A program made the translations under genes and the position numbers. 7,370 nucleotides of DNA from Proteobacteria bacterium UBA3588 (GTDB lineage Bacteria; Pseudomonadota; Gammaproteobacteria; Thiohalomonadales; Thiohalomonadaceae): assembly GCA_002376325.1 (NCBI GenBank), contig DFMR01000172.1:22035-29404 (forward strand), written 5' to 3'. The notes below the pieces were generated by a model. It was not told the DNA's origin and did no database searches. It was given only the letters and a program-made list of their open reading frames with translations. Positions 1-6,096 of the stretch are shown here, piece by piece (position 1 is the stretch's first letter; every line of letters begins with the position of its first letter).

Positions 1-1907
1 TGCCGTTCCACCTTTTGCCGCACCTCGTCCATCACCTCCTCGATGGGACGGCGCGGGCCGTTCTTGAGGCGCACGAAGAAATCGCCCTCGTTGGCCTCGG
101 TCACGCCGCCGCCCAGCTGGGTGCCGGTGCGGCGCGAGTAGGTGGCCACCTCCGGCGTCGCTGCGAGGATCTGCGCCACTTGGCGCAGCAGCCGGTCGGT
201 CTCGGTCAGCGAGGTGCCCGGAGGCGCGCGATAGTCGAGGATGAAGCCGCCCTCGTCCATCGACGGCATGAAGCCGGAGCCGACCCGCTGGTAGGCGAAG
301 CCGCCGAGGGCCAGCAGCGGCAGCAGCAGCGCCAGGATCCACAGCGGCCGCCGCAACAGCACGGTGAGCAGCTCGGCGTAGCGCTGGTGGAACCACTCGG
401 TGAGCGCGCCGCCCTCCTTCTGGTTGGCGTCCTTTGCGTTGAGCAGATGGTCGGCCAGCAGCGGCACCGCCAGCCAGGTGATGAGGAACGAGATCACCAG
501 CGCCGAGGCCATGGTGAGCGACAGCGCCTTGAAGAAGGCGCCGGTAACGCCGGAGAGGAAGGCCAGCGGCACGAAAATGATCACGGTGGAGGCGGAGGAG
601 CCGGCCAGCGGCGGGATGAATTCCAGCGCCGCCGCCATCACCCGGCCGTGGTGGTCGCGCGGGGCGCCGCGCAGCCGGCGCACGATGTGTTCGATCATCA
701 CGATGGCATCGTCGATGATCAGCCCCACCGCCGCCGCCATGCCGCCCAGGGTCATGATGTTGAAGCTCATGCCGAGCACCTTGAGCAACACCACGGTGGA
801 GGCGAGCACCGCCGGCACCACGATGATGGCGATGCCGGTGATCTTCAGGTTGCGCAGGAACAGCAGCAGCACCAGCGCCGCCAGGCCGATGCCGATGAGG
901 ATGGCGTCGCGCACGCTGGCGGCGGCGCCCACCACCAGCCGGCTCTGGTCGTACCAGTTGGCGATCTTCAAACCCGCGGGGAGTTGGCTGCGATAGGCGG
1001 CGAGGCGCGCCTTCACGTCCTTGGCGATCTGCACGCTGTTGCTGCCCGGCTGCTGGTAGATGTTGAGCAGCACCGCATTGCGGCCGTCGGCGGTGACGCG
1101 AATCCACTGCGGCACCGAGGAGTCGGCGACGGTGGCCACATCCTCCAGCTTCACCAGACCGTCGCTGCCGGTTCTGAGCACGGTGTTGCGGATGTCGTCG
1201 AGGCTGTGCAGGCGGGTGTCGGAGATGGCGAGGTAGAGCTTGTAGTGATCCTGCAACCGCCCCACCGCCTTCACCACGTTGGCGGCGGAGAGGGCGTGGG
1301 CCACGTCGTCGAGGGTGAGGCCGTAGGCGGCGAGCCGTGCCGGGTCGACGGTCACCCGGTACTCCTCCGGCGCGCCGCCGGTCACCTGCACCCGCGCCAC
1401 GCCGTCGACGCCCGAGAGCAGCGGCCGCAGCTGATACTCGGCCAGGTCGTAGAGTTGGGTCAGCGACAGGTTGGGCGCGGTGAGGCTGTAGGCGATGATC
1501 GGGTCCACCGTCGGGTCCATGCGCTTGGTGCGGATGCGGGTACCGGTCGGCAGCTGCGGCAGGATCTGGGTGACCGCCGCATTCACCTCCGAGGTGGCCA
1601 GCCCCATGGCCGTGCCCCAGGCGAAGGTGACCGAGATGTCGGCGCTGCCGCGGCTGGTGGTGGAGCGCACGTCCTTCACGCCGGGTACGCGCCGCACCGC
1701 CTGTTCCACCGGCACCGTCACCTGCACCTCCATCTGGTCGGCGGGGCGGTCGCCGGCGTCGAGGGCGATCTGCACGCGCGGAAAATCGACGTTGGGAAAC
1801 AGCGTCACCGGCAGGTTGAAGGCGGCGACGATGCCGGCGACGGTCAGCGTGGCCATGAAGAACAGCAGCGAGCGGCGGTGTGCCTGCACCCAATGGGTGA
1901 AATTCAT
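1..1907 (-). CDS. RND efflux permease, AcrB/HAE1-like (partial, 3' end outside window)
   Basis: Inner-membrane proton-driven pump subunit of a tripartite efflux system. The frame is open from an ATG at 1907-1905 to the left edge, giving 635 complete codons of the roughly 1030-1050 usual for the family. The N-terminus (MNFTHWVQAHRRSLLFF) leads into the first transmembrane helix, followed by the FNLPVTLFPNVDFP motif of RND pumps and the first periplasmic porter region. Around residues 390-405 lies GLIIDDAIVMIEH. Its paired aspartates, about D399 and D400, match the TM4 proton-relay pair of AcrB (D407/D408), whereas heavy-metal RND pumps usually have DG here. Near residue 547 the motif FMPSMDEGGF opens the second half and recalls CzcA/CusA-like members. 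The start overlaps the stop of the fusion-protein gene (ATGA), with GAGG about 7 bases upstream. The substrate cannot be read from the sequence; a drug or other organic compound is more likely than a metal ion. Confidence 0.95.
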   Translation of the reverse strand, partial: MNFTHWVQAHRRSLLFFMATLTVAGIVAAFNLPVTLFPNVDFPRVQIALDAGDRPADQMEVQVTVPVEQAVRRVPGVKDVRSTTSRGSADISVTFAWGTAMGLATSEVNAAVTQILPQLPTGTRIRTKRMDPTVDPIIAYSLTAPNLSLTQLYDLAEYQLRPLLSGVDGVARVQVTGGAPEEYRVTVDPARLAAYGLTLDDVAHALSAANVVKAVGRLQDHYKLYLAISDTRLHSLDDIRNTVLRTGSDGLVKLEDVATVADSSVPQWIRVTADGRNAVLLNIYQQPGSNSVQIAKDVKARLAAYRSQLPAGLKIANWYDQSRLVVGAAASVRDAILIGIGLAALVLLLFLRNLKITGIAIIVVPAVLASTVVLLKVLGMSFNIMTLGGMAAAVGLIIDDAIVMIEHIVRRLRGAPRDHHGRVMAAALEFIPPLAGSSASTVIIFVPLAFLSGVTGAFFKALSLTMASALVISFLITWLAVPLLADHLLNAKDANQKEGGALTEWFHQRYAELLTVLLRRPLWILALLLPLLALGGFAYQRVGSGFMPSMDEGGFILDYRAPPGTSLTETDRLLRQVAQILAATPEVATYSRRTGTQLGGGVTEANEGDFFVRLKNGPRRPIEEVMDEVRQKVER

Positions 1908-2944
1908 CGCTGCGCCTCGCGGACCGCCATGCCGTCGCGCAACTCATAGTTGCCCAGCGTCACCACCGGCAGCGTCGGGTCGAGCGGGCCGCTCACGGCG
2001 ATCAGGCCGTCCGCTTCGATGCCGGTCTTGACCGCGACGCGCACGGCTTGGCCATCACGTACCTGGAACAGATAGGCGCCGCGGTCGTCGCGCAGCACCG
2101 CAGAGCGGGGGACCGCCGTCACCGCTTCCGTGCGCACCGTGATGGCGCCGCTGACGCGGGTGCCGTTGAGGAAATGGGCCTGGGCGCCGCTCAGGCGCAC
2201 CAGCACGTCCACCAGCCGGGTCCGCGGATTGATGGTGCCGTAGACCGCCGCCACCTGGACGGTCACGCTGTCGGCGGCGTTGAACACCGAGGCGATCCGT
2301 ACCGCCATCCCCACCTGCACCCGCGTCACGTCTTCCGGTTCGATGCCGAGCTGGACCTGCTGATCGCGGGCGCGCTGCAGTTTGAGTACCGCGACGCCGG
2401 CGGCCAGATAGTCGCCCTGGGCCGCGCTCACCGCGGTGACGATGCCGGCGAACGGCGCCTTCACCTGTTCGGTGGTCCTGCCGCTGCCCAGCTGACGCTG
2501 CGCACGCAACGCCGCCTCGGCATCGATGAGTGCCTTGCGCGCTGCCGCCAGCTGCGAGGCGGTGATCAGCTTCTGCGCGTAGAGCTGCACGCTGCGACTG
2601 TTTTGGTCGCGGGCCAGCGCCAGGTTGGCCAGGGCCTGGCGGTAGGCCAGGGCGTCGGCGGCGCCGGTGGCGAATTGGAACAGCACCTGTCCACGCGTCA
2701 CCCGTTGGCCGGCGTTGACCGCCAGCCGCGTCAGGCGGCCGGCGCGCGGCAGGGCGACGTCGCTGGCCTCGCCGGTGGCGGCGCTGACGGTGCCGTAGCC
2801 GGTGAGCTGTTCGCTCAGGGTACGGTGGACCGGCGGCGCCACCCGGACCAGGGCGCTGGGGGCGGTGTCGGCGGCCAGTGCCGGGGTGGCCAGGGTAGTA
2901 GAGGCCAGCAACGCCGCCGTGAACCAGGTACGAAGGTTGAACAT
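1904..2944 (-). CDS. RND periplasmic adaptor (membrane fusion protein, HlyD/AcrA-like)
   Basis: Periplasmic adaptor that bridges the RND permease and the outer-membrane channel. From the ATG at 2944 it is 346 residues, a normal length for a short adaptor. Residues 1-24 form a Sec signal peptide ending in ALA before ADTAPS; there is no lipobox cysteine, so the mature protein is soluble or peripherally held. The first lipoyl half is at about 62-91 (GRLTRLAVNAGQRVTRGQVL). An alanine-, glutamine- and leucine-rich helical hairpin follows at about 95-150, then the second lipoyl half (VKAPFAGIVTAVSAAQGDYL, about 162-181), a beta-barrel region, and a membrane-proximal end with VVTLGNYELRDGMAV. ATG 2944 shares one base with the preceding stop codon (TGATG), pointing to coupled translation. 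A GTG three bases earlier is in frame but less likely. The stop overlaps the permease start. Family assignment is firm; substrate is unknown. Confidence 0.95.
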   Translation of the reverse strand: MFNLRTWFTAALLASTTLATPALAADTAPSALVRVAPPVHRTLSEQLTGYGTVSAATGEASDVALPRAGRLTRLAVNAGQRVTRGQVLFQFATGAADALAYRQALANLALARDQNSRSVQLYAQKLITASQLAAARKALIDAEAALRAQRQLGSGRTTEQVKAPFAGIVTAVSAAQGDYLAAGVAVLKLQRARDQQVQLGIEPEDVTRVQVGMAVRIASVFNAADSVTVQVAAVYGTINPRTRLVDVLVRLSGAQAHFLNGTRVSGAITVRTEAVTAVPRSAVLRDDRGAYLFQVRDGQAVRVAVKTGIEADGLIAVSGPLDPTLPVVTLGNYELRDGMAVREAQR

Positions 2945-4299
2945 CACTGTTTTCTGCCGGTGGTGCCGTCGAGCGGGGCGGCGCTGCCCAGAGCCAGCGC
3001 CAGGCCGATGCGCTGTTCGGTGAGGGTCTGGTGCAGCGTCAGTGCTTCGAGCCGCTTGTCGGTGGCGGCGGCGGCCAGTTGCAGATAGCTGTTTTCATCG
3101 AGATTGCCGGCGCCGTAGGCCGTCTGTGCCGCACGGCCGGTCCGTTCGGCCTGGGTGGCGGCGGCGCTTGCCTGGGCCAGTTGTTGCCTGACCAGGGTGC
3201 CGTCGTCCAGCAGCTGCCGTACCTGGGCGTAGGCGGCGGTGAGACGCTGATGGAATGCGTCGCGCAGCCGCCGGCGGGTGGCGCGCTGCAGGGCGATCTG
3301 CCCCTGGCTGCGGTTCCATAGCGGCAGATTCAGGGTCAGGGCGAAGCCATTGGTGACGATGCCGCCGGTGTCGCGGGCGCGGTTGAAGCCGATGCCGATG
3401 AGCGGAAACTGGGCCAGCACGGCCTGACGTACCCGCGCCTCCTGCGCCGCATAGCCCTGCTGCAGCGCGAGCAGATCGGCGCGGCGTCGCGCCAGCTGTT
3501 TCATCTCCTGTTGCACCTCGGTGGTGGAGAGGGGCGGCAGCGGTTCCGCCACCAGCTTCAGCTGCACCTCGGGGTCAAGCCCCAGCAAGGCGTTGAGCGC
3601 CTGACGCTGATGCAGGATGCGGCGCTCCAGATCGCCGAGGCGCTGCTGCACCCCCTGTAGCGCCAGCAGATCGTCATCCGTCGTGGCGGCGGTGAGATTG
3701 CCGGCGGCGAAGGCCGCCTGGACGTGGGCCTGGCGTGCGGCGAACAGCTGCTGTTCGGCAGCGAGCAAGGTATGGGCCTGCTCCAGGGTGACGATGCGGC
3801 TGCACAGCAGACGCGCCTGGCTGGCCACCTGCCACTGTCGCCACAGCAGTTCCAGGTCGGCGCTGCGCACCTGGTGGTGCGCCGCTTGTTGCGCCGCGCC
3901 GTGCTGCCACAGGGCGCCGAGGTCGAAGGAGGCGCCGATGCCGTAGGCGGTGGTGGTGCCGCTGCTCTTGGTCGGATAGTCGTTGCTGCCGTTCAGTTGT
4001 GGGTCCGGCAGCAGGCCCGCGGCAAAGGCCTGGGCGCGGCGCTCGCCGGCGGTGTCGCGCGCCGTTTGAAGCAGCGGACTGTCGGCCACCGCCAGCATCG
4101 CCACCTCGTCGCCGTCGAGGCCGTTGCTGGGGTCGAAACGATGGCGGCGCAACTGCGGCAGCGGCAGCTGCGCCGGGTCGACGCTGAGGCGCACTGTGGT
4201 CGGCAGCGCGACGTTGGTGTCGAGCGGCTGCGGCCGATAGCCGGCACAGCCGGCAACGGCTGCGCTGAGTAATCCGATGATCCAGAGTCGAGGTTTCAT
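2944..4299 (-). CDS. RND outer-membrane factor, TolC-family lipoprotein
   Basis: Outer-membrane channel subunit of the efflux system, 451 residues, a usual length for the TolC/NodT/OprM family. The N-terminus MKPRLWIIGLLSAAVAGC is a lipoprotein signal with lipobox VAGC and acylated Cys18. Two long alpha-helical, alanine- and glutamine-rich repeats follow, as in OEP domains. The first half contains LLPDPQLNGSNDYP and a beta-strand-like YGIGASFDLGALW. The second contains LAQFPLIGIGFNRARDTGG and ALTLNLPLWNRSQGQIALQR, a typical repeat of the beta-barrel and helix boundary. It is the first gene of the operon, an order (channel, adaptor, pump) common for Cus/Czc-like and several HAE1-like clusters. 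The start codon has only a weak GGAA about 10 bases upstream, but the signal peptide begins exactly here, which fixes the start. The lipobox and repeat structure make the family firm; its partners are the two downstream products. Confidence 0.94.
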   Translation of the reverse strand: MKPRLWIIGLLSAAVAGCAGYRPQPLDTNVALPTTVRLSVDPAQLPLPQLRRHRFDPSNGLDGDEVAMLAVADSPLLQTARDTAGERRAQAFAAGLLPDPQLNGSNDYPTKSSGTTTAYGIGASFDLGALWQHGAAQQAAHHQVRSADLELLWRQWQVASQARLLCSRIVTLEQAHTLLAAEQQLFAARQAHVQAAFAAGNLTAATTDDDLLALQGVQQRLGDLERRILHQRQALNALLGLDPEVQLKLVAEPLPPLSTTEVQQEMKQLARRRADLLALQQGYAAQEARVRQAVLAQFPLIGIGFNRARDTGGIVTNGFALTLNLPLWNRSQGQIALQRATRRRLRDAFHQRLTAAYAQVRQLLDDGTLVRQQLAQASAAATQAERTGRAAQTAYGAGNLDENSYLQLAAAATDKRLEALTLHQTLTEQRIGLALALGSAAPLDGTTGRKQ

Positions 4300-4392
4300 G
4301 ACGGCGGCATTCCACGGTGTGGGCGGAAAGGCGGTTGAGGGCCGGTGCCCGCGGCGGCGGGTCGCTGCCGGGTAGCTAAGGTAGGCGGTAAC

Positions 4393-4411
4393 GACTTAAG
4401 GCAGACTTAGC
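4393..4411. promoter_or_regulatory. Direct repeat with 11-bp period, candidate response-regulator site
   Basis: GACTTA occurs at 4393-4398 and again at 4404-4409, so the repeat period is 11 bases, one helical turn. Written as hexamers it is CTTAAG, five bases, CTTAGC, which resembles the layout of OmpR/PmrA-type tandem sites. It lies about 95 bases before the first codon of the efflux operon. No OmpR-type regulator is visible here, and the NarL-type regulator in this window would prefer a different layout. Confidence 0.3.
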
Positions 4412-4449
4412 AGTCGTGGCTGCGGCACTTGCGACGACGCACCCTGGAT

Positions 4450-4467
4450 GCGTACCAATCGGTACGC
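4450..4467. promoter_or_regulatory. Perfect inverted repeat, candidate operator
   Basis: GCGTACC, four bases AATC, then GGTACGC: two perfect 7-base arms. It lies about 150 bases upstream of the efflux operon start codon. The size and near-continuous dyad resemble operators bound by dimeric helix-turn-helix repressors such as TetR-type efflux regulators, but no such regulator gene is in the window. A transcribed hairpin is the alternative. Confidence 0.45.
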
Positions 4468-4509
4468 GGTGATAACCACATCCCCAAAAGAGGGCGGGCA
4501 AATCCGGAT

Positions 4510-4534
4510 AAAAAATGCCGCCAAAAAGGCAGCA
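4510..4534 (-). terminator. Rho-independent terminator of the signalling cluster
   Basis: On the minus strand TGCTGCC, loop TTTTT, GGCGGCA is followed directly by six T residues. The stem has seven pairs including one T-G wobble. It lies 37 bases past the stop codon of the short histidine kinase, where a terminator is expected, and separates that unit from the efflux operon. Confidence 0.85.
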
Positions 4535-4568
4535 CTAAAGGAGCGAGGGAGAGAAAATATAGGTCTGG

Positions 4569-4598
4569 TGGTTACCCGTAACCAAAGCAGCCTTTGGT
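4569..4598. repeat. Two overlapping inverted repeats at the kinase gene end
   Basis: TGGTTAC, CC, GTAACCA spans 4569-4584 (7-base arms). ACCAAAG, CAGC, CTTTGGT spans 4581-4598 (7-base arms). Both are perfect and they share 4581-4584, so in RNA only one hairpin can form fully. They cover the last codons and stop of the histidine kinase gene, about 35 bases before the terminator. Confidence 0.55.
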
Positions 4599-5369
4599 GA
4601 ATGTATTCGGACTATTGTCGCGTGCGGCAGCCGGAACGTCTGTCACTTCCGTCGATATCGGCAACCGGAGCATTGCCTCGGTACCATTGGCCTCGCTTCT
4701 CAGCGACAGTGTCCCTCCGTGCTGCAATATCGCGCTATGAGCAAGAGTCAATCCGATGCCTCGCGCGCCGCAACCAGGTTTCGTCGAAATGAACGGCTCG
4801 AACAGACGATTAACAATTTCGGGAGCAATACCCGGCCCAGTGTCTCGAACGCGTATGACGATAGCGTCGTCGTCAATGCCTGTGGCTATCATGACAGATC
4901 CATTGACGCCGGAGGCTTCCGCGCCATTCTCGGTGATCGCGAATAGTGCGGCCCTGAACGCGGGGCTACAGCGCAACGACGGAATTGTACTGTTGTAAAT
5001 CGTAAATCTCACGGTTCCAAATCTTATGCTGAGTTCCTCGCTGATGTCGCAAATCATTGAATTAATGTCGACCCAGTGTCGCTCATGCACCTGGGTTAAC
5101 AGGGTGAGGACGGATAGTTTGGTGACAAATTGCGCAACGTGTTGGAGTCCTTCTGCCGACTCATCAAGTATTGCGGGTATCTCCTCAAGGGCGCTGCGTA
5201 TTTTAATGTCATCGATATGATCGCGTGCAGGCGCCAATTCCAGGTGTTTGCGGAATTCGGCAGTATGCTGGCGAATTATGTCGAGATTGGCGCATAGATA
5301 TCCGAGCGGATTATTGATCGTGTGCGCGACCTCGGCAGCCATCTGTCCCAGTATCGACGAGTCATCCAT
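4572..5369 (-). CDS. Short soluble sensor-less histidine kinase (HisKA-HATPase)
   Basis: Predicted cytoplasmic histidine kinase of 265 residues that would autophosphorylate and pass phosphate to a response regulator. The dimerisation/phosphoacceptor helix begins almost at residue 1; LGQMAAEVAHTINNPLGY gives the acceptor His16. Family members normally read HEINNP; here Thr17 replaces the Glu. The ATP-binding domain follows: N-box at about 144-152 (ITENGAEAS, keeping the metal-binding Asn148), G1 box DTGPGI at 176-181, F box LFEPF at 189-193, and G2 GARGIGL at 201-207. The tail after about 240 is unstructured-looking. There is no transmembrane segment or sensor domain. The start is fixed by an in-frame TAA six bases upstream, and no Shine-Dalgarno is obvious. 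Upstream of that stop the same frame reads like the end of a PAS domain, so this may be the surviving 3' part of a longer kinase gene. Whether it is active is uncertain. Confidence 0.85.
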   Translation of the reverse strand: MDDSSILGQMAAEVAHTINNPLGYLCANLDIIRQHTAEFRKHLELAPARDHIDDIKIRSALEEIPAILDESAEGLQHVAQFVTKLSVLTLLTQVHERHWVDINSMICDISEELSIRFGTVRFTIYNSTIPSLRCSPAFRAALFAITENGAEASGVNGSVMIATGIDDDAIVIRVRDTGPGIAPEIVNRLFEPFISTKPGCGARGIGLTLAHSAILQHGGTLSLRSEANGTEAMLRLPISTEVTDVPAAARDNSPNTFTKGCFGYG

Positions 5370-5373
5370 TATT

Positions 5374-5541
5374 TACGCCCGCATTGTTTTTACTGTTGCG
5401 ACAATTGTGATGCCGTTGCCGATTAATGCCAGGGGACTGATCCTTAAATTGACATGGGTAAAATTCCTAGAGCGACGACAACAGACGAGCTTGAATTGAC
5501 GGCAGAGAGACGCTATACCGATGATCGCGTAATCGATTGCG
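5374..5541 (-). pseudogene. PAS-like remnant cut off from the histidine kinase
   Basis: In the same frame as the kinase, 55 codons are open between a TGA and the TAA at 5375-5373. There is no convincing start codon. The last 35 residues contain CCRRSRNFTHVNLRISPLAL followed by a short IVATV segment, which resembles the final two strands of a PAS domain (RRKDG..F.V.l.lSPL..dG..IVATVRDI). This is the position a PAS domain would have ahead of a HisKA helix. Further upstream the frame is broken by several stops, and the other two frames hold only short pieces. I read it as a decayed or interrupted sensor domain, but the match is by eye and may be chance. Confidence 0.35.
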
Positions 5542-5692
5542 AATCAGTATGGACTATTTCCGTGCTCCGATAGTGTCTGGGATGCAGCTTAAAGAAGCGA
5601 GAAAAGCAAGGCATATATTGTCGTAGAACGACTGCGGCTGATCTGTGCTTGTCTCTTGCTGCACGGAAACTTTTTATAAAGTTGCGATTAGG
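5542..5692. other. Intergenic stretch without a recognised gene
   Basis: Together with the PAS-like remnant this forms the 323-base gap between the Rap1a-like gene and the histidine kinase. It includes a small A/T hairpin at 5668-5683 (AACTTT, TTAT, AAAGTT) just after the Rap1a-like stop codon. That hairpin has no clear T tract and is too weak to call a terminator. A 36-codon minus-strand frame starting at a GTG (5664-5554) has no ribosome site and is not called. A promoter for the kinase may lie here, but none is clear. Confidence 0.4.
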
Positions 5693-6073
5693 CTAATGAT
5701 CGGGGCGACAGAAATGTTGCTGCAACGCATGGGTCACCAGCATGGATGCGGGATGTATGGCATCGTCGTTTCCGAAAGTGGACCGGGCGACGATAACGCT
5801 GGCATCGGCGGCTGAAATCGACTCGGGAAGGCATAGCCTTTTCCGTCCGGTCGTATCGATTACGCCCTGTATGTAACCGGTGCATAGTAGCCCGATAACG
5901 GACGGCACACCCCTGGTGACGCTGTTGTTAAAGTCGCCGCAAATTTCCCTGAAGGAATTCGCCGTGTATACGGGTGAAGGCGTGTCAGCGAATGCCACGT
6001 CACCGCAGACAACTGAAAAGATCGCCGTGACGAGCGATAACCAGGTGACAAAAAAGGAAATGTTGCGGTACAT
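5693..6073 (-). CDS. Secreted Rap1a/Tai-family-like protein
   Basis: Small periplasmic or exported protein of 126 residues with unknown exact role. Residues 1-29 form a Sec signal peptide, with probable cleavage after AFA before DTPSP. The mature part carries the pattern of the Rap1a/Tai domain: LLCTGYIQGVID (62-73), RLCLPESISAADASVIVA (79-96), then a helix with HPASMLVTHALQQHFC (107-122). Cysteines 45, 64, 81 and 122 could form two disulfides. Rap1a itself is an immunity protein against a type VI secretion peptidoglycan amidase, but many family members sit away from any effector. No effector or secretion gene is visible here. Start choice is strong: GGAGGT (complement of 6080-6085) lies 6 bases before the ATG. 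Only 23 bases separate it from the response regulator, so the two are probably co-transcribed. Family assignment is by motif reading and function is inferred only weakly. Confidence 0.8.
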   Translation of the reverse strand: MYRNISFFVTWLSLVTAIFSVVCGDVAFADTPSPVYTANSFREICGDFNNSVTRGVPSVIGLLCTGYIQGVIDTTGRKRLCLPESISAADASVIVARSTFGNDDAIHPASMLVTHALQQHFCRPDH

Positions 6074-6079
6074 GACGCT

Positions 6080-6085
6080 ACCTCC
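6080..6085 (-). promoter_or_regulatory. Strong Shine-Dalgarno for the Rap1a-like gene
   Basis: The minus strand reads GGAGGT followed by six bases and ATG. It is the best ribosome-binding site in the window and lies in the 23-base gap after the response regulator stop codon. This suggests the secreted protein is made in quantity compared with the regulator. Confidence 0.8.
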
Positions 6086-6096
6086 GTGGCATTCCG

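Larger units (their letters stand above)
4300..4509 (-). promoter_or_regulatory. Upstream regulatory region of the efflux operon
   Basis: This stretch has no gene and lies between the terminator of the signalling cluster and the first gene of the efflux operon, so it should contain the operon promoter. I could not pick out a convincing -35/-10 pair. It holds two regulator-site candidates listed separately: a perfect inverted repeat at 4450-4467 and a direct repeat at 4393-4411. The 70 bases next to the start codon are GC-rich and show nothing recognisable apart from TAAGGTAG at 4377-4384, which resembles TAAGGCAG 20 bases away. Confidence 0.5.

Noticed and set aside
15..1949. Long plus-strand open frame of 644 codons
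   Set aside because: It is the mirror of the RND permease on the minus strand. Its translation is rich in His, Arg, Gly and Gln without any fold pattern, as expected from GC-rich antisense sequence.
2945..2947. GTG as start of the adaptor gene
   Set aside because: It is in frame, but the next codon is an ATG that overlaps the preceding stop in the common TGATG arrangement. The extra residue changes nothing in the signal peptide.
2048..3088. Plus-strand open frame of 346 codons
   Set aside because: It is antisense to the adaptor gene and the end of the channel gene, with low-complexity composition and no signal or domain. The minus-strand proteins here are clearly real.
3674..4315. Minus-strand frame overlapping the start of the channel gene in another frame
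   Set aside because: Its translation is Arg-, Ala- and Pro-rich with no domain, and it overlaps the lipoprotein channel gene, which has a clear lipobox and family repeats.
5554..5664. Small minus-strand frame of 36 codons starting with GTG
   Set aside because: There is no ribosome-binding site, no recognisable domain, and it lies next to broken PAS-like sequence. A resemblance to a PAS beginning is too weak to claim.
5668..5683. A/T-rich perfect hairpin after the Rap1a-like gene
   Set aside because: It has a 6-base stem with four A/T pairs, and no T tract follows on the minus strand. A terminator or attachment site cannot be supported.
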